DNA of 41,486 nt from Chloroflexota bacterium (GTDB lineage Bacteria > Chloroflexota > Anaerolineae > J036 > Brachytrichaceae): assembly GCA_023382055.1 (NCBI GenBank), contig JAMCQN010000024.1, positions 1 through 41,486 on the forward strand, in the 5' to 3' direction. The notes under the pieces are model-generated. The model had not been told where the DNA came from. It was given only the letters and a program-made list of their open reading frames with translations, and did not search any database. Position 1 is the stretch's first letter. The number at the start of each line of letters is the position of its first letter. Of the stretch, positions 1 through 7,340 are shown in pieces. The position numbers and the translations under genes were made by a program.

Positions 1-89
1 CCCCGCGCTTTCTCAGGCGGAAGATGCGGTTTCAGCTTTGTCCACTGCTCATCCGTCAGATCGGTTGGATAAGGCTTTCGCTTTGGCAT
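1..89 (-). CDS. IS5-family transposase, N-terminal fragment cut by the window edge
   Basis: Read on the minus strand from the ATG at 89-87, the frame stays open to the window edge for 29 codons. It begins MPKRKPYPTDLTDEQW and continues to LKPHLPPEKARG. The pattern YPTDLTDEQW followed by a PHLPP block is the classic N-terminus of IS5-family (IS427-group) transposases, the small DUF4096-type domain ahead of the DDE catalytic domain. The rest of the gene lies outside the window, so it is unknown whether it is intact. The stretch 90-123 is AT-rich and probably holds the element's end, because the remnant of another transposase starts immediately beyond it, with TAA at 124-126 as a possible target duplication (inference). 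Confidence 0.75.
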   Translation of the reverse strand, partial: MPKRKPYPTDLTDEQWTKLKPHLPPEKAR

Positions 90-122
90 GCGTTATGTTA
101 TATCACATTTCGCAAACAACCT

Positions 123-231
123 CTAAGGGGGAGAATTTGGCTGCTGCTCGGCTCGCCACTGCACCTCATACTGTGCCGGTGTGAGGATAACCCAGTGCAG
201 AATGAATACGCTTCTTGTTGTAAACGATATC
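123..231 (-). pseudogene. IS3-family transposase (OrfB) C-terminal remnant
   Basis: Minus-strand translation gives EDIVYNKKRIHSALGY, the hallmark C-terminal motif of the rve integrase domain of IS3-family transposases. After GY the frame breaks. Removing one C from the CCTC run restores LTPAQYEVQW and then RAEQQPNSPP with a stop at 125-123, exactly what the family shows next. So this is the last 35 or so codons of an IS3 transposase with a one-base insertion. It is truncated upstream by the IS701-type element whose end lies at 232, and flanked downstream by the IS5-type element. No function is expected. Confidence 0.75.
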
Positions 232-1362
232 CTCGATAGTTGTGAATTCACGACAGACGTGATTTGAGGGGCTGCTGAGCAGCAAAGAGATCCGACAGCA
301 ATACCAGTATGTCGACACCACTGGAAAGACGAACATGGGCATACAGAATCAAGGCTTCAATGAGGGCTTGGGCTTGCTGGCGACAAGCTTCACCGATGGT
401 TTTATCCGGGGTGAGCGCCTTTGTGTCAGTGGCGCGCAGACAATCCAGATGCAGGAGCGAATAGGCCACGAACACCAGACGCCAGTGTTTTTGAAAGGCT
501 TCGGCGCTGCGCATGCGATAGTCGTCCAGACCGAGACGCCGAGCGTGTTTGCTGTCCTGATAAAAGGTTTCAATCGGCCAGCGCCGCAGATACGTCGCGA
601 TGATACGCTGGGCCGCCCAATCACAGCGGTTGGTCACCAGCACGACGTAAGCGCCGGTCAAGTCCGCAGTGGCGAAGCTGATCACCAGCCGCACTTTGCC
701 CAAGCTGGCGATGCGCAGGGTGAACGTGAAGGTCCAATAGGTCGTGTCGGCGATCTCGATGGGGTGGAGGGCGCTGTGCGGAATGAGCGGCGCCAAGTCC
801 TCGACCTGAATCGCGGGGCCGGCCAAACGCATCGCTTGGCCGTGTTCATCGTTGAGGGTGAAGCTGTAGCTCTCCAGATTGCGGTTCTTCTTGAGTACAC
901 TCACCCAGTCTTTGTGGTGTCAGCGCACGCACTCGACCACCGGCGGGGCCAGGTACCAGCCGTCAAACAGGCCGCCCACATGTTCGAACAGCGTGTCATC
1001 CAGACTCAGCGATTTGATCTCCTTAGCCCGCCGCCATGATCGCGTCTGCTCATTCATCAGTTTGACCCGCGCATCATTGACCGCTTTCTCTTTCCAGGGC
1101 GCATCGCTGAAGAAGCGCGATAGATTCGTCTTGTCGACGCTATCGAGGATGCAGCGCGTAATGTTGGTCACGCCCGGCGTCTTGTTGGGCGGGGTAATCA
1201 GCCCCGTCAGATAGTTCTCAAAGTGCTGAAACTGACAGCGATTCTCGAAAACCTGTGCAAACCTGTCTCCGTATTGTTTCACAATCGGCGCCGTCGTCAC
1301 GATGGGCAATTCCAGTTTCATCCTGTTATCATCGCTCATTGGGCGAAATCACAACTATCGAG
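232..1362 (-). mobile_element. Defective IS701-type insertion sequence inserted in an IS3 remnant
   Basis: The two ends carry a 14-bp perfect inverted repeat, CTCGATAGTTGTGA at 232-245 and its complement at 1349-1362. Between them lies a single interrupted transposase reading frame on the minus strand. The left end interrupts IS3-integrase coding sequence, so this element inserted into an older IS. No convincing target duplication is seen. Total length is about 1.13 kb, shorter than usual for the group, because the transposase has an internal deletion. The element sits directly downstream of modB, where modC would normally be expected. Confidence 0.75.
248..1339 (-). pseudogene. IS701-type DDE transposase, internally deleted and with an in-frame stop
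   Basis: One frame runs from ATG at 1339 to TGA at 248, interrupted by an in-frame TGA at 922-920. The upstream part contains LSLDDTLFEHVGGLFD (first catalytic Asp region). The downstream part contains DWVSVLKKNR, the strand-rich TYVVLVTNR-like block (AYVVLVTNRCDWAA), and RWPIETFYQD with the catalytic Glu, then YRMRSAEAFQKHW. In IS701/DDE_5 transposases the segment between VGSLFD and FDAWYLA is roughly 100 residues or more. Here GGLFDGWYLA joins them directly, so the middle is deleted, apparently at the shared FD motif. At 363 codons it is shorter than the usual 430 or so. With the deletion and the stop it should be inactive. Confidence 0.75.
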
Positions 1363-1420
1363 TATTACTCATCATTCACCCTACGCTGCTCAAACACGTT
1401 ACATAGACACTCTCATTGTC

Positions 1421-2302
1421 TCATCTGGCGCGGCTGAGCAACGCTTTCGCCAGCAGCAGCGCCGTGAAGGACAGCGCCAGCAAGATCACCGACAGCGTCA
1501 CGGCGGTATCCAGGTTTACTTCAAAGCCGATATAAATCGCCAGCGGCATGGTCTGCGTCACACCTTGCAGGTTACCGGCAAATAGTATCGTCGCGCCGAA
1601 CTCACCCAGCGCGCGCGCCCAACTCATCACCAGCCCACTCACCAGCCCGGCCCAGGCCAGCGGCACGGTGATGTGCCGGAAGATCTGGCGGTTGCCGGCG
1701 CCATCCAGCGCGGCCGCCTGCAGCAGGTCTGTGTCGATGCCCGCGAACGCGATAGCCGCCGACTTGATATAGAACGGCGACGCGACGAACGTCTGCGCGA
1801 GCACCACCGCCAGCGACGTGAAGGCTACGTGCACGCCCAGCACGTCGATCACAGGGCCCAGCAGGCCGCGCCGTCCAAACGCGAGCAGGAGCGCGATACC
1901 AGCCACAGAGGGCGGCAGCACCGTCGGCAGGTCGACAACGGTATCCAGGATGCGCTCCAGGCGGGTGCGCGGCATCGCCAGCAGATAAGCCACCGGCGTT
2001 CCGAACACAACGATCAATACGGCGCTGACGAGGGTCGTGCCGAAACTGAGCGCGATAGCCTCATGTACCTGTTCCTGTGTAAGGCTCAATGCAATCTGAT
2101 CGAGCGGCGTGCGGATCAGCAATGCCGTCAGCGGCAGCAGCAGAAACAGCAGGAGCGGAAGACTTAGAATGCGCCAGAGACCGGCGCTGCTGCGCCGGGT
2201 CATGCCGGGCGGTGAACCGAGAGAGCGCAGTTGCACGGCGCGCGCCCACCCCGGCTTTGTCTTCCCCGCATCTGCAGTTCGCTCCAAGCGATCACTATTC
2301 AC
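1421..2302 (-). CDS. modB: Molybdate ABC transporter permease ModB
   Basis: A 293-residue integral membrane protein with the BPD-type permease domain. It forms the membrane channel through which molybdate delivered by ModA is taken up. About five or six hydrophobic helices begin at residue 45 or so (ILSLPLLLFLLLPL), and the EAA loop that contacts the ATPase reads AAALDGAGNRQIFRHITVPLA followed by WARALGEFGATILFAGN, which is highly typical of ModB/CysT permeases. The GTG start lies 9 nt after the modA stop, so the two are co-transcribed; the first 40 residues are polar and a later start (for example Met34) is possible. No modC follows: the next sequence is the insertion-sequence cluster. Confidence 0.88.
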   Translation of the reverse strand: MNSDRLERTADAGKTKPGWARAVQLRSLGSPPGMTRRSSAGLWRILSLPLLLFLLLPLTALLIRTPLDQIALSLTQEQVHEAIALSFGTTLVSAVLIVVFGTPVAYLLAMPRTRLERILDTVVDLPTVLPPSVAGIALLLAFGRRGLLGPVIDVLGVHVAFTSLAVVLAQTFVASPFYIKSAAIAFAGIDTDLLQAAALDGAGNRQIFRHITVPLAWAGLVSGLVMSWARALGEFGATILFAGNLQGVTQTMPLAIYIGFEVNLDTAVTLSVILLALSFTALLLAKALLSRAR

Positions 2303-2311
2303 GCGCTGCGC

Positions 2312-3178
2312 CTACTTGCCGTTCACCGGTATAAAGCCGTAAGATGCCATTATCTTCTGCCCGCCATCCGACAGGACATACGCGATGAACCCGTCTGCGA
2401 GTTCGGCGTGGGGCGAGTCTCTGAGCGACGCGATGGGATACGATGCGATCGTGTTGAGCCGGTCGGGTATTTCGATGCGGGTCACTTGATCCGCCGTATC
2501 CCTGGTGATATCCGTCGAGTAGACGATGCCGGCGTCGGCCTCGTCCAGGGCTACCTTGCTGAGCACGGAGCGCACGTTGTCTTCGTAGGAAACCACATTT
2601 TTCAGCACGGCGTCTTTATACCCCGGCGGGAATGCGGCATCGCCGGCCGTCTTGTTGAGAAAGCCAAGCGCGTATTGGCCCACAGGAACTTCTTTGGCGG
2701 CCAGCACCAGTTTCAAACCCGGCTTGCCCAGATCCTGCAGCGTGGCGATTCTGGCCGGATTCGCTTTCGGCAGCACCACGACCAGGCGGTTGTGCACAAA
2801 CGGGCGCACCGTGGCGCTGAGGATGCGCCCGGACTGGATGGCGACAGCCATCTGCGCCTGGTTGGCAGACGCGAATATATCGACGGGCGCGCCCTGCGAT
2901 ATCTGTTGCGCCAATTGCTGCGAGCCGGCGAAGTTATACGCGACTTTGACGCCCGGATGAGCATTCTCAAAGTTTCGGCCCAACTCATCGAACGCGTCCT
3001 GCAATGATGCGGCTGCATACACGGTGAGTATCGCGCTGGAGCTTGTCGGGGCGGCATTGGACGGCGATACGGTTGTTGGCGCACAGGCAGCCAGCGCCAG
3101 CGTCCCCAGCGCGGCGCATGCCGCTCTCAGCAGGTTTCGTTTTATAACGGGCGATTGCATGCGATTTCCGATATTCAT
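2312..3178 (-). CDS. modA: Molybdate-binding lipoprotein ModA
   Basis: A 288-residue periplasmic-type binding protein that captures molybdate or tungstate outside the membrane and hands it to ModB. The N-terminus has a basic stretch and hydrophobic core ending in the lipobox ALAACAP, giving a lipidated Cys at about residue 32. The mature part has ModA hallmarks: LTVYAAASLQDAFDELG, NFAGSQQLAQQISQGAPVDIF, then ASANQAQM, VGQYAL and ADAGIVYSTDI. It precedes modB by 9 nt and follows a PadR regulator gene by a few nt, so padR-modA-modB form one operon. Confidence 0.92.
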   Translation of the reverse strand: MNIGNRMQSPVIKRNLLRAACAALGTLALAACAPTTVSPSNAAPTSSSAILTVYAAASLQDAFDELGRNFENAHPGVKVAYNFAGSQQLAQQISQGAPVDIFASANQAQMAVAIQSGRILSATVRPFVHNRLVVVLPKANPARIATLQDLGKPGLKLVLAAKEVPVGQYALGFLNKTAGDAAFPPGYKDAVLKNVVSYEDNVRSVLSKVALDEADAGIVYSTDITRDTADQVTRIEIPDRLNTIASYPIASLRDSPHAELADGFIAYVLSDGGQKIMASYGFIPVNGK

Positions 3179-3184
3179 ATCCTT

Positions 3185-3760
3185 TTATCGTTCCATATCA
3201 TGGGCAGGGCCAAGCGCCGTGCGGCACTCGGTTAGCCATTCCGCGACAGAAGTCAACTGCCGAATACGCAAGCTCAAGCCGAGGCGATTCACCGTTTGCT
3301 CCGGCGGCATGCACGATAGCGCTTTGCGCATGCGCTGCAGGCCGCCCTGCACCACCTTGACCTGGAGATCGATCAACTCGTCGGCATAGCCGGGCTGCAA
3401 AAGAAGCGCGAAGTACAGCCGCGTGGAAAACTCGACGCGGATGGCATGCACGCTGCAACCCGAGGGCGACTGTAACCACTGATCGAAACGGCGCCGGCCC
3501 GCCTGCGTGAGATGGTATGTGCGCCGCGCCGGCAGTTTGTCCTGCGGCATCATGGAACCGCTGATATAGCCCTGCCTCTCCAGGCGACCCAGAATGTTGT
3601 AAGTCTGGCTCAAGCTGACATGCCATACCTGCCCCAGTTCCTGGACAAGTTGCTGATGCAAACCGTATCCGTGCGCTTCACGCAGCGCGAGGAAACCCAG
3701 CAATGCGTATTCCGGTGACAGCGCCCCGGTATAGGATGACCGCTGTTGAGATTCCAACAT
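3185..3760 (-). CDS. PadR-family transcriptional regulator heading the molybdate operon
   Basis: A 191-residue protein with an N-terminal winged helix (PEYALLGFLALREAHGYGLHQQL and QTYNILGRLERQGYI) and a C-terminal helical dimerisation domain of the Vir_act_alpha_C type, the standard PadR layout. The ATG at 3760 is preferred over the in-frame GTG at 3766, although both lie within a few bases of the predicted transcription start. The start region is embedded in a perfect 8-3-8 palindrome at 3759-3777, so the protein probably represses its own operon, including modA and modB. PadR proteins usually answer to phenolics or drugs; linkage to molybdate uptake instead of ModE is uncommon, and the effector is unknown. 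Confidence 0.8.
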   Translation of the reverse strand: MLESQQRSSYTGALSPEYALLGFLALREAHGYGLHQQLVQELGQVWHVSLSQTYNILGRLERQGYISGSMMPQDKLPARRTYHLTQAGRRRFDQWLQSPSGCSVHAIRVEFSTRLYFALLLQPGYADELIDLQVKVVQGGLQRMRKALSCMPPEQTVNRLGLSLRIRQLTSVAEWLTECRTALGPAHDMER

Positions 3761-3800
3761 ACTCACCGAGTGAGTATAGGGTATTGCCAGTCCTTGTCAA
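3759..3800 (-). promoter_or_regulatory. Promoter and palindromic operator of padR-modA-modB
   Basis: On the minus strand TTGACA (3800-3795), a 16-bp spacer and TATACT (3778-3773) form a near-consensus sigma-70-type promoter. The perfect inverted repeat ATACTCAC-CGA-GTGAGTAT spans 3759-3777, covering the -10 box, the predicted start of transcription (about 3766) and the first codon. A repressor bound here would block RNA polymerase directly. The predicted mRNA would have almost no leader before the ATG at 3760. Confidence 0.7.
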
Positions 3801-4073
3801 GCCTGGTTTCCAGTTAAGTGCGTCGTTAACTATTTTTGCACATTCGCTTCGCGTCCCCGCCCTCGTGGACGCGCACGGATGCCGCCCCGGGGACGCAATC
3901 CGCGTCGAGCTTCCAGCGCGGTCTTTTGGGAGGCGCCCGGATCTGCCACAGCCGACAGGCAGGCGAAGCTTTTTTTGCTGATATCTCGTCTTTTTGCCAC
4001 AGGCGTTGCCGCGTGTAACTTCCGCCGCTGCCCTTCATCTAATCCGTTAGAACCGTGATAGGAGAGTAACGCA
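3801..4073. other. Intergenic region between padR and the glutaredoxin gene
   Basis: Some 270 bp without a convincing gene. Frames crossing it on the minus strand are low-complexity shadows. The only clear element is the Shine-Dalgarno GGAGAG at about 4060-4065, about 8 nt before the ATG at 4074. A plus-strand promoter for the redox operon should lie here, but no good -35/-10 pair is recognised. Confidence 0.5.
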
Positions 4074-4331
4074 ATGGCAGAGAGTGACAAGACGCAACCG
4101 CGTGTGATTGTATTTTCCACGCCGACCTGTTCGTTCTGCAATGCCGCAAAGGCGTACTTCAGGCAGAAGAACATCAAGTACAGCGACATCGATGTCAGCC
4201 GCGACATGGCGGCCGCGCGCGATATGGTGCGCCGGTCGGGCCAGCAGGGCGTGCCGGTGATCGACATTGGCGGCAAGATTGTCGTCGGCTTTGACCGCAA
4301 CAAAATCAACCAGTTACTGGGAATCAGGTAA
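4074..4331 (+). CDS. Glutaredoxin-like protein (NrdH/Grx type)
   Basis: An 85-residue single thioredoxin-fold protein. The active site is C19-S-F-C22 in FSTPTCSFCNAAK, followed by the cis-proline region GVPVIDIGG and the C-terminal GFDRNKINQLL helix, the order and length of glutaredoxin/NrdH proteins. Such proteins reduce disulfides or glutathione/low-molecular-weight-thiol mixed disulfides in the cytoplasm. A good Shine-Dalgarno precedes the start. It is first in a tight run with groES and a thioredoxin-reductase-like gene (gaps of 17 and 3 nt), which suggests that the flavoprotein may be its electron donor. CSFC is not the classic CPYC; its specificity is unknown. Confidence 0.85.
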   Translation: MAESDKTQPRVIVFSTPTCSFCNAAKAYFRQKNIKYSDIDVSRDMAAARDMVRRSGQQGVPVIDIGGKIVVGFDRNKINQLLGIR

Positions 4332-4348
4332 ATACGGAGATGAACAAG

Positions 4349-4633
4349 ATGAACACGAATAACGGAACGACAATCGTACAGCCGTTGGGCGCGCGCGTAT
4401 TGATCCAGCCATTGGAGCAGGAAGGCCGCACGGCGTCCGGGCTGCTGCTGCCAGAGACCGCCAAGGAAAAGCCGCAGACCGGCCGGGTGGTCGCTGTGGG
4501 CGATGACGAGAGCATCAAGGTGAAAGTCGACGAGAAGGTGTTGTTCGCCAAGTACACCGGCGCAGAGATCAAGCTGGGCGGCGTCGATTACCTGCTGATG
4601 GAGCACAACGACATCCTCGCCCGATTGAACTGA
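4349..4633 (+). CDS. groES: Co-chaperonin GroES (Cpn10), orphan copy
   Basis: A 94-residue Cpn10 protein. PLGARVLIQPLEQEGRTASG, LLLPETAKEKPQTGRVVAVG and YLLMEHNDILA are canonical GroES blocks; the segment IVQPLGAR begins the beta barrel and TASGLLLP corresponds to the mobile loop that touches GroEL. The ATG at 4349 is chosen because GGAG at 4336-4339 is 9 nt upstream; the in-frame ATG at 4340 abuts that GGAG. Unusually there is no groEL beside it: it lies between a glutaredoxin-like gene and a thioredoxin-reductase-like gene. It may be the cell's second GroES, or co-regulated with redox stress functions (inference). Confidence 0.88.
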   Translation: MNTNNGTTIVQPLGARVLIQPLEQEGRTASGLLLPETAKEKPQTGRVVAVGDDESIKVKVDEKVLFAKYTGAEIKLGGVDYLLMEHNDILARLN

Positions 4634-4636
4634 CGC

Positions 4637-5626
4637 ATGGAAGCGCTTCTCGATCCCGGCCTGGGTCCTGTTGATGCCGAAGACGTCTACGATGTGGTGA
4701 TCATCGGCGGCGGACCGGCCGGCGCCACTGCGGCGCTGTATGCCGCGCGCGCCGATTTGAAGACTGTCGTCATCGACAAGGGGCTGACCGCAGGCGCGCT
4801 CGGCCTCACGACGAAGATCGCGAACTATCCCGGCGTTCCGGGCGAGGTCAGCGGCGCTGAACTGGTAAAGACCATGCGCGCCCAGGCGGAGCAGTTTGGG
4901 GCGCGGTTTGTGCAGGACAAAGTCCAGGCCGTTGACCTGGAGAGCGATCCCAAGATGATCTTCGCCAACGGGGGAACTTACATCACCCGGGCAGTCGTCA
5001 TCGCAACCGGTGCGATGGGGCGCGGCCATCGCGTGCCGGGGGAAGATCGCTTGCTGGGTCATGGGGTGTCGTACTGCGCCACTTGCGACGCCGCCTTCTT
5101 CCGCGATCAGGTTGTGGCCGTAGCCGGCAACACCGACGAGGCCATCGAAGAAGCCTTGTTCCTCACCCGGTTTGCGCGCCTGGTGCATTTCCTGTCGCCC
5201 ACACCCGGTTTGAAAGCGGATTCCCATCTCATCGACGAGATCAGCGCCCACCCCAGTGTCACGCTCCATCTTGGCGCCGCACTGCGCGAGGTGCTGGGTG
5301 AAAACCACGTCGAAGGCGTGCGAGTCGCCCCGCGCGGTAGCCCTGAAAAGACGCTACCGGTGAGTGGGGCTTTCATTTTCCTGCAAGGCGGTAAGCCGGT
5401 CACGGATTTCCTGAGCGGTCAGCTGGCAGCATCGGAATCGGGCTGCTTGACGGTGGACAGGAACTTCCAGACGGCGATCCCCAATGTCTTTGCGGTCGGC
5501 GATGTGCTGTGCAACCACGTTAAGCAGGCGGTCATCGCCGCTGCCGAAGGGGCCACTGCCGGCATGGTAATTGAAAAACAGTTGCACCATCGCAAGCAAC
5601 TGGCTGTAGACTGGTCGCACACATAA
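4637..5626 (+). CDS. Thioredoxin-reductase-like flavoprotein with an atypical nucleotide site
   Basis: A 329-residue FAD protein of the low-molecular-weight thioredoxin reductase fold. The FAD-binding Rossmann motif is VVIIGGGPAGATAA (Gly24-29), IANYPGVPGEVSG follows, the redox disulfide is C147-A-T-C150 in SYCATCDAAFF, and the C-terminal FAD motif is NVFAVGDV. However, the NADPH domain does not match: the usual GGGDSA reads GNTDEA near residue 164-169, and the HRR that grips the 2'-phosphate reads SPT near 187-189. So NADPH may not be the donor; ferredoxin-type or other electron sources are known for related flavoproteins. It starts 3 nt after groES and ends just before a terminator, closing the operon. 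Confidence 0.85.
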   Translation: MEALLDPGLGPVDAEDVYDVVIIGGGPAGATAALYAARADLKTVVIDKGLTAGALGLTTKIANYPGVPGEVSGAELVKTMRAQAEQFGARFVQDKVQAVDLESDPKMIFANGGTYITRAVVIATGAMGRGHRVPGEDRLLGHGVSYCATCDAAFFRDQVVAVAGNTDEAIEEALFLTRFARLVHFLSPTPGLKADSHLIDEISAHPSVTLHLGAALREVLGENHVEGVRVAPRGSPEKTLPVSGAFIFLQGGKPVTDFLSGQLAASESGCLTVDRNFQTAIPNVFAVGDVLCNHVKQAVIAAAEGATAGMVIEKQLHHRKQLAVDWSHT

Positions 5627-5668
5627 CAGCGCGCGCTGTTCAGGTCAGTCGGTAACCCAACGCGTTAG

Positions 5669-5700
5669 AGTGACACGGCAGATTGCTGTGTCACTTTTTT
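5669..5700 (+). terminator. Rho-independent terminator after the grx-groES-trxR-like operon
   Basis: AGTGACAC at 5669-5676 pairs perfectly with GTGTCACT at 5688-5695 and is followed by five T residues (5696-5700). A separate perfect palindrome AACAGCGCGCGCTGTT lies at 5625-5640, overlapping the flavoprotein stop codon; it has no T-run and may be an additional 3' stabilising hairpin. Confidence 0.85.
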
Positions 5701-5767
5701 CCGTTCCATGCATCAAAATTCTGGTGAGTTATTGGTCATAGATCTTTGCAGTGGAGTTTTTACATCG

Positions 5768-6160
5768 ATGGGTTTCCTGAAACGACTGTTTGGCGGCGAT
5801 GTGACTGAAGTCGGCGCGGAGAAACAAGGTACGGCGCGTCGCGCCGACGTGATCGACGCGCAGGAATTATCAGCCAGGCTGAACCAGCCCCCCACGCCTT
5901 TCCTCCTTGATGTTCGAGAGCCTCACGAATTCGCCGACGGTCATATCGCGGGCGCGGTATTGATTCCACTGGGCAGTTTACAGCAATCAACGGCCAAACT
6001 GCCGCGCGATCGCGAGATCGTGTGCGTGTGCCGATCCGGCAACCGCAGCAGCGCGGCGACCCGGCATCTAGCGAGCGCAGGATATACCGCAACCAATCTG
6101 AGGGGCGGCATGATCGGCTGGATGCGCAGCGGGTTGCCCATCCAGCGCGGCAAACACTAG
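5768..6160 (+). CDS. Single-domain rhodanese-like sulfurtransferase
   Basis: A 130-residue protein with one rhodanese domain: DVIDAQELSARL, LLDVREPHEFADGHIAGAVL, and the active-site loop C88-R-S-G-N-R93 that would carry a persulfide. C86 lies two residues before it. These proteins accept or donate sulfane sulfur between small thiols and carrier proteins in the cytoplasm. The ATG at 5768 (MGFLKRLFGG) is preferred over 5708 because the upstream residues do not resemble the family and a GTGGAG precedes 5768. It comes just after a terminator, so it starts its own unit, followed about 100 bp later by the YeiH-type exporter. Confidence 0.88.
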   Translation: MGFLKRLFGGDVTEVGAEKQGTARRADVIDAQELSARLNQPPTPFLLDVREPHEFADGHIAGAVLIPLGSLQQSTAKLPRDREIVCVCRSGNRSSAATRHLASAGYTATNLRGGMIGWMRSGLPIQRGKH

Positions 6161-6268
6161 CGCGCCGACAGACATCTATTATTCCATCGGAAAATCACAG
6201 CTGGCCCACTCCGACTCAGCCATTGCTACAATTGCCGGGCTTACGACACCTTATATCAGAGGAAAACG

Positions 6269-7297
6269 ATGCTCAAAGTCTGGGCCGCCAAAAACGCACC
6301 GGGTATTGGATTGTCTGTTGTGATCGCCATCAGCGCGCTCCTTCTGCAGGGTGCGGAGACAAAGCTGCTGGGCCAGCCTGTTATTGAGGGACTGGTCATC
6401 GCCATACTGCTTGGCATGATCATTCGCACCTTCTGGAATGTCAGCTCTCATTTTCAGCCCGGCGTCGGTTTTTCAAGCAAACACGTGCTGCATTTTGCTA
6501 TCGTACTCCTGGGCATTACGATCGACCTGCCCTCTTTGCTCAAAGCCGGGCCCGTCATGTTGATCGCAGTCATCGCGGTCGTCTTTATGAGCATCTTCGC
6601 CAGTTCTCAAATCGGACGGCTATTTGGCTTGAACCCCAAACTGGCGATCCTGGTGGCCTGCGGTAACTCAATCTGCGGAAACTCGGCCATCGCCGCCATT
6701 GCGCCGGTGATCGGCGCTGAGAAGAAGGACATTGCCTCGTCAATCGCACTGACGGCTGTGCTTGGCGTGGTGGTTGTGTTGACGCTGCCGTTGCTGATAT
6801 CTATGGTGGGGTTGTCGTTCTACCAGTACGGCGTGCTGGCCGGCATGACCGTATCGGCTGTGCCGCAGGTGATCGCGGCGACATACCCGGTGAGCATCAT
6901 CAGCGGAGACATCGGCACCCTGGTCAAGTTGGTGCGCGTGCTGATGCTCGGCCCGGTGATGGTGTTTTTCGCCTTGCGCTTCCGCCAGAGTTCCGTGGCG
7001 GCGCCCCGCGCTGCAAAGTTTTCCCTGACCCAGTTTGTCCCCTGGTTCATCATAGGGTTTGTCACGATGGCGACTATCCGATCACTGGGACTGATACCCA
7101 CTACAGTAACTGATCCATTACGAGAGGTTTACCGCGGTTTGACCGTGGTAGCGATGTCTGCACTCGGTCTCACTGTAGACATAAGAGTGATCCATGAAGT
7201 TGGCCGTCCGGTAGCCTTAGCGGTCATCGGATCGCTGCTTCTATTGATTGCCGTCAGCCTGGTGCTTATCAAGGTATTCGGTATCGCCGGGGTGTGA
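6269..7297 (+). CDS. YeiH/UPF0324-family putative sulfate or sulfonate exporter
   Basis: A 342-residue polytopic membrane protein with about nine or ten hydrophobic helices and the family signature CGNSICGNSAIAA (Cys131, Cys136), followed by APVIGAEKKDIASSIALTAVLG. Members of this family (formerly UPF0324, YeiH) are annotated as putative sulfate exporters, and some are linked to sulfur-compound catabolism; the true substrate is not established. RBS AGAGGA precedes the ATG. Its place between a rhodanese and the regulator/SQR cluster supports a role in exporting sulfite, sulfate or another oxidised sulfur product (inference). Confidence 0.85.
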   Translation: MLKVWAAKNAPGIGLSVVIAISALLLQGAETKLLGQPVIEGLVIAILLGMIIRTFWNVSSHFQPGVGFSSKHVLHFAIVLLGITIDLPSLLKAGPVMLIAVIAVVFMSIFASSQIGRLFGLNPKLAILVACGNSICGNSAIAAIAPVIGAEKKDIASSIALTAVLGVVVVLTLPLLISMVGLSFYQYGVLAGMTVSAVPQVIAATYPVSIISGDIGTLVKLVRVLMLGPVMVFFALRFRQSSVAAPRAAKFSLTQFVPWFIIGFVTMATIRSLGLIPTTVTDPLREVYRGLTVVAMSALGLTVDIRVIHEVGRPVALAVIGSLLLLIAVSLVLIKVFGIAGV

Positions 7298-7340
7298 GCG
7301 TAGACGCGCTCATTCCGCTATTCACCCCCTGATTCATGTG

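Noticed and set aside
335-1039. 234-codon plus-strand frame across the IS701 element
   Set aside because: Antisense to the transposase remnant, whose motifs are clear; no start signal or family match.
3830-5308. 492-codon open frame on the minus strand
   Set aside because: It lies antisense to the glutaredoxin, groES and flavoprotein genes, all with clear motifs; the translation has no recognisable domain and is a shadow of high-GC codon bias.
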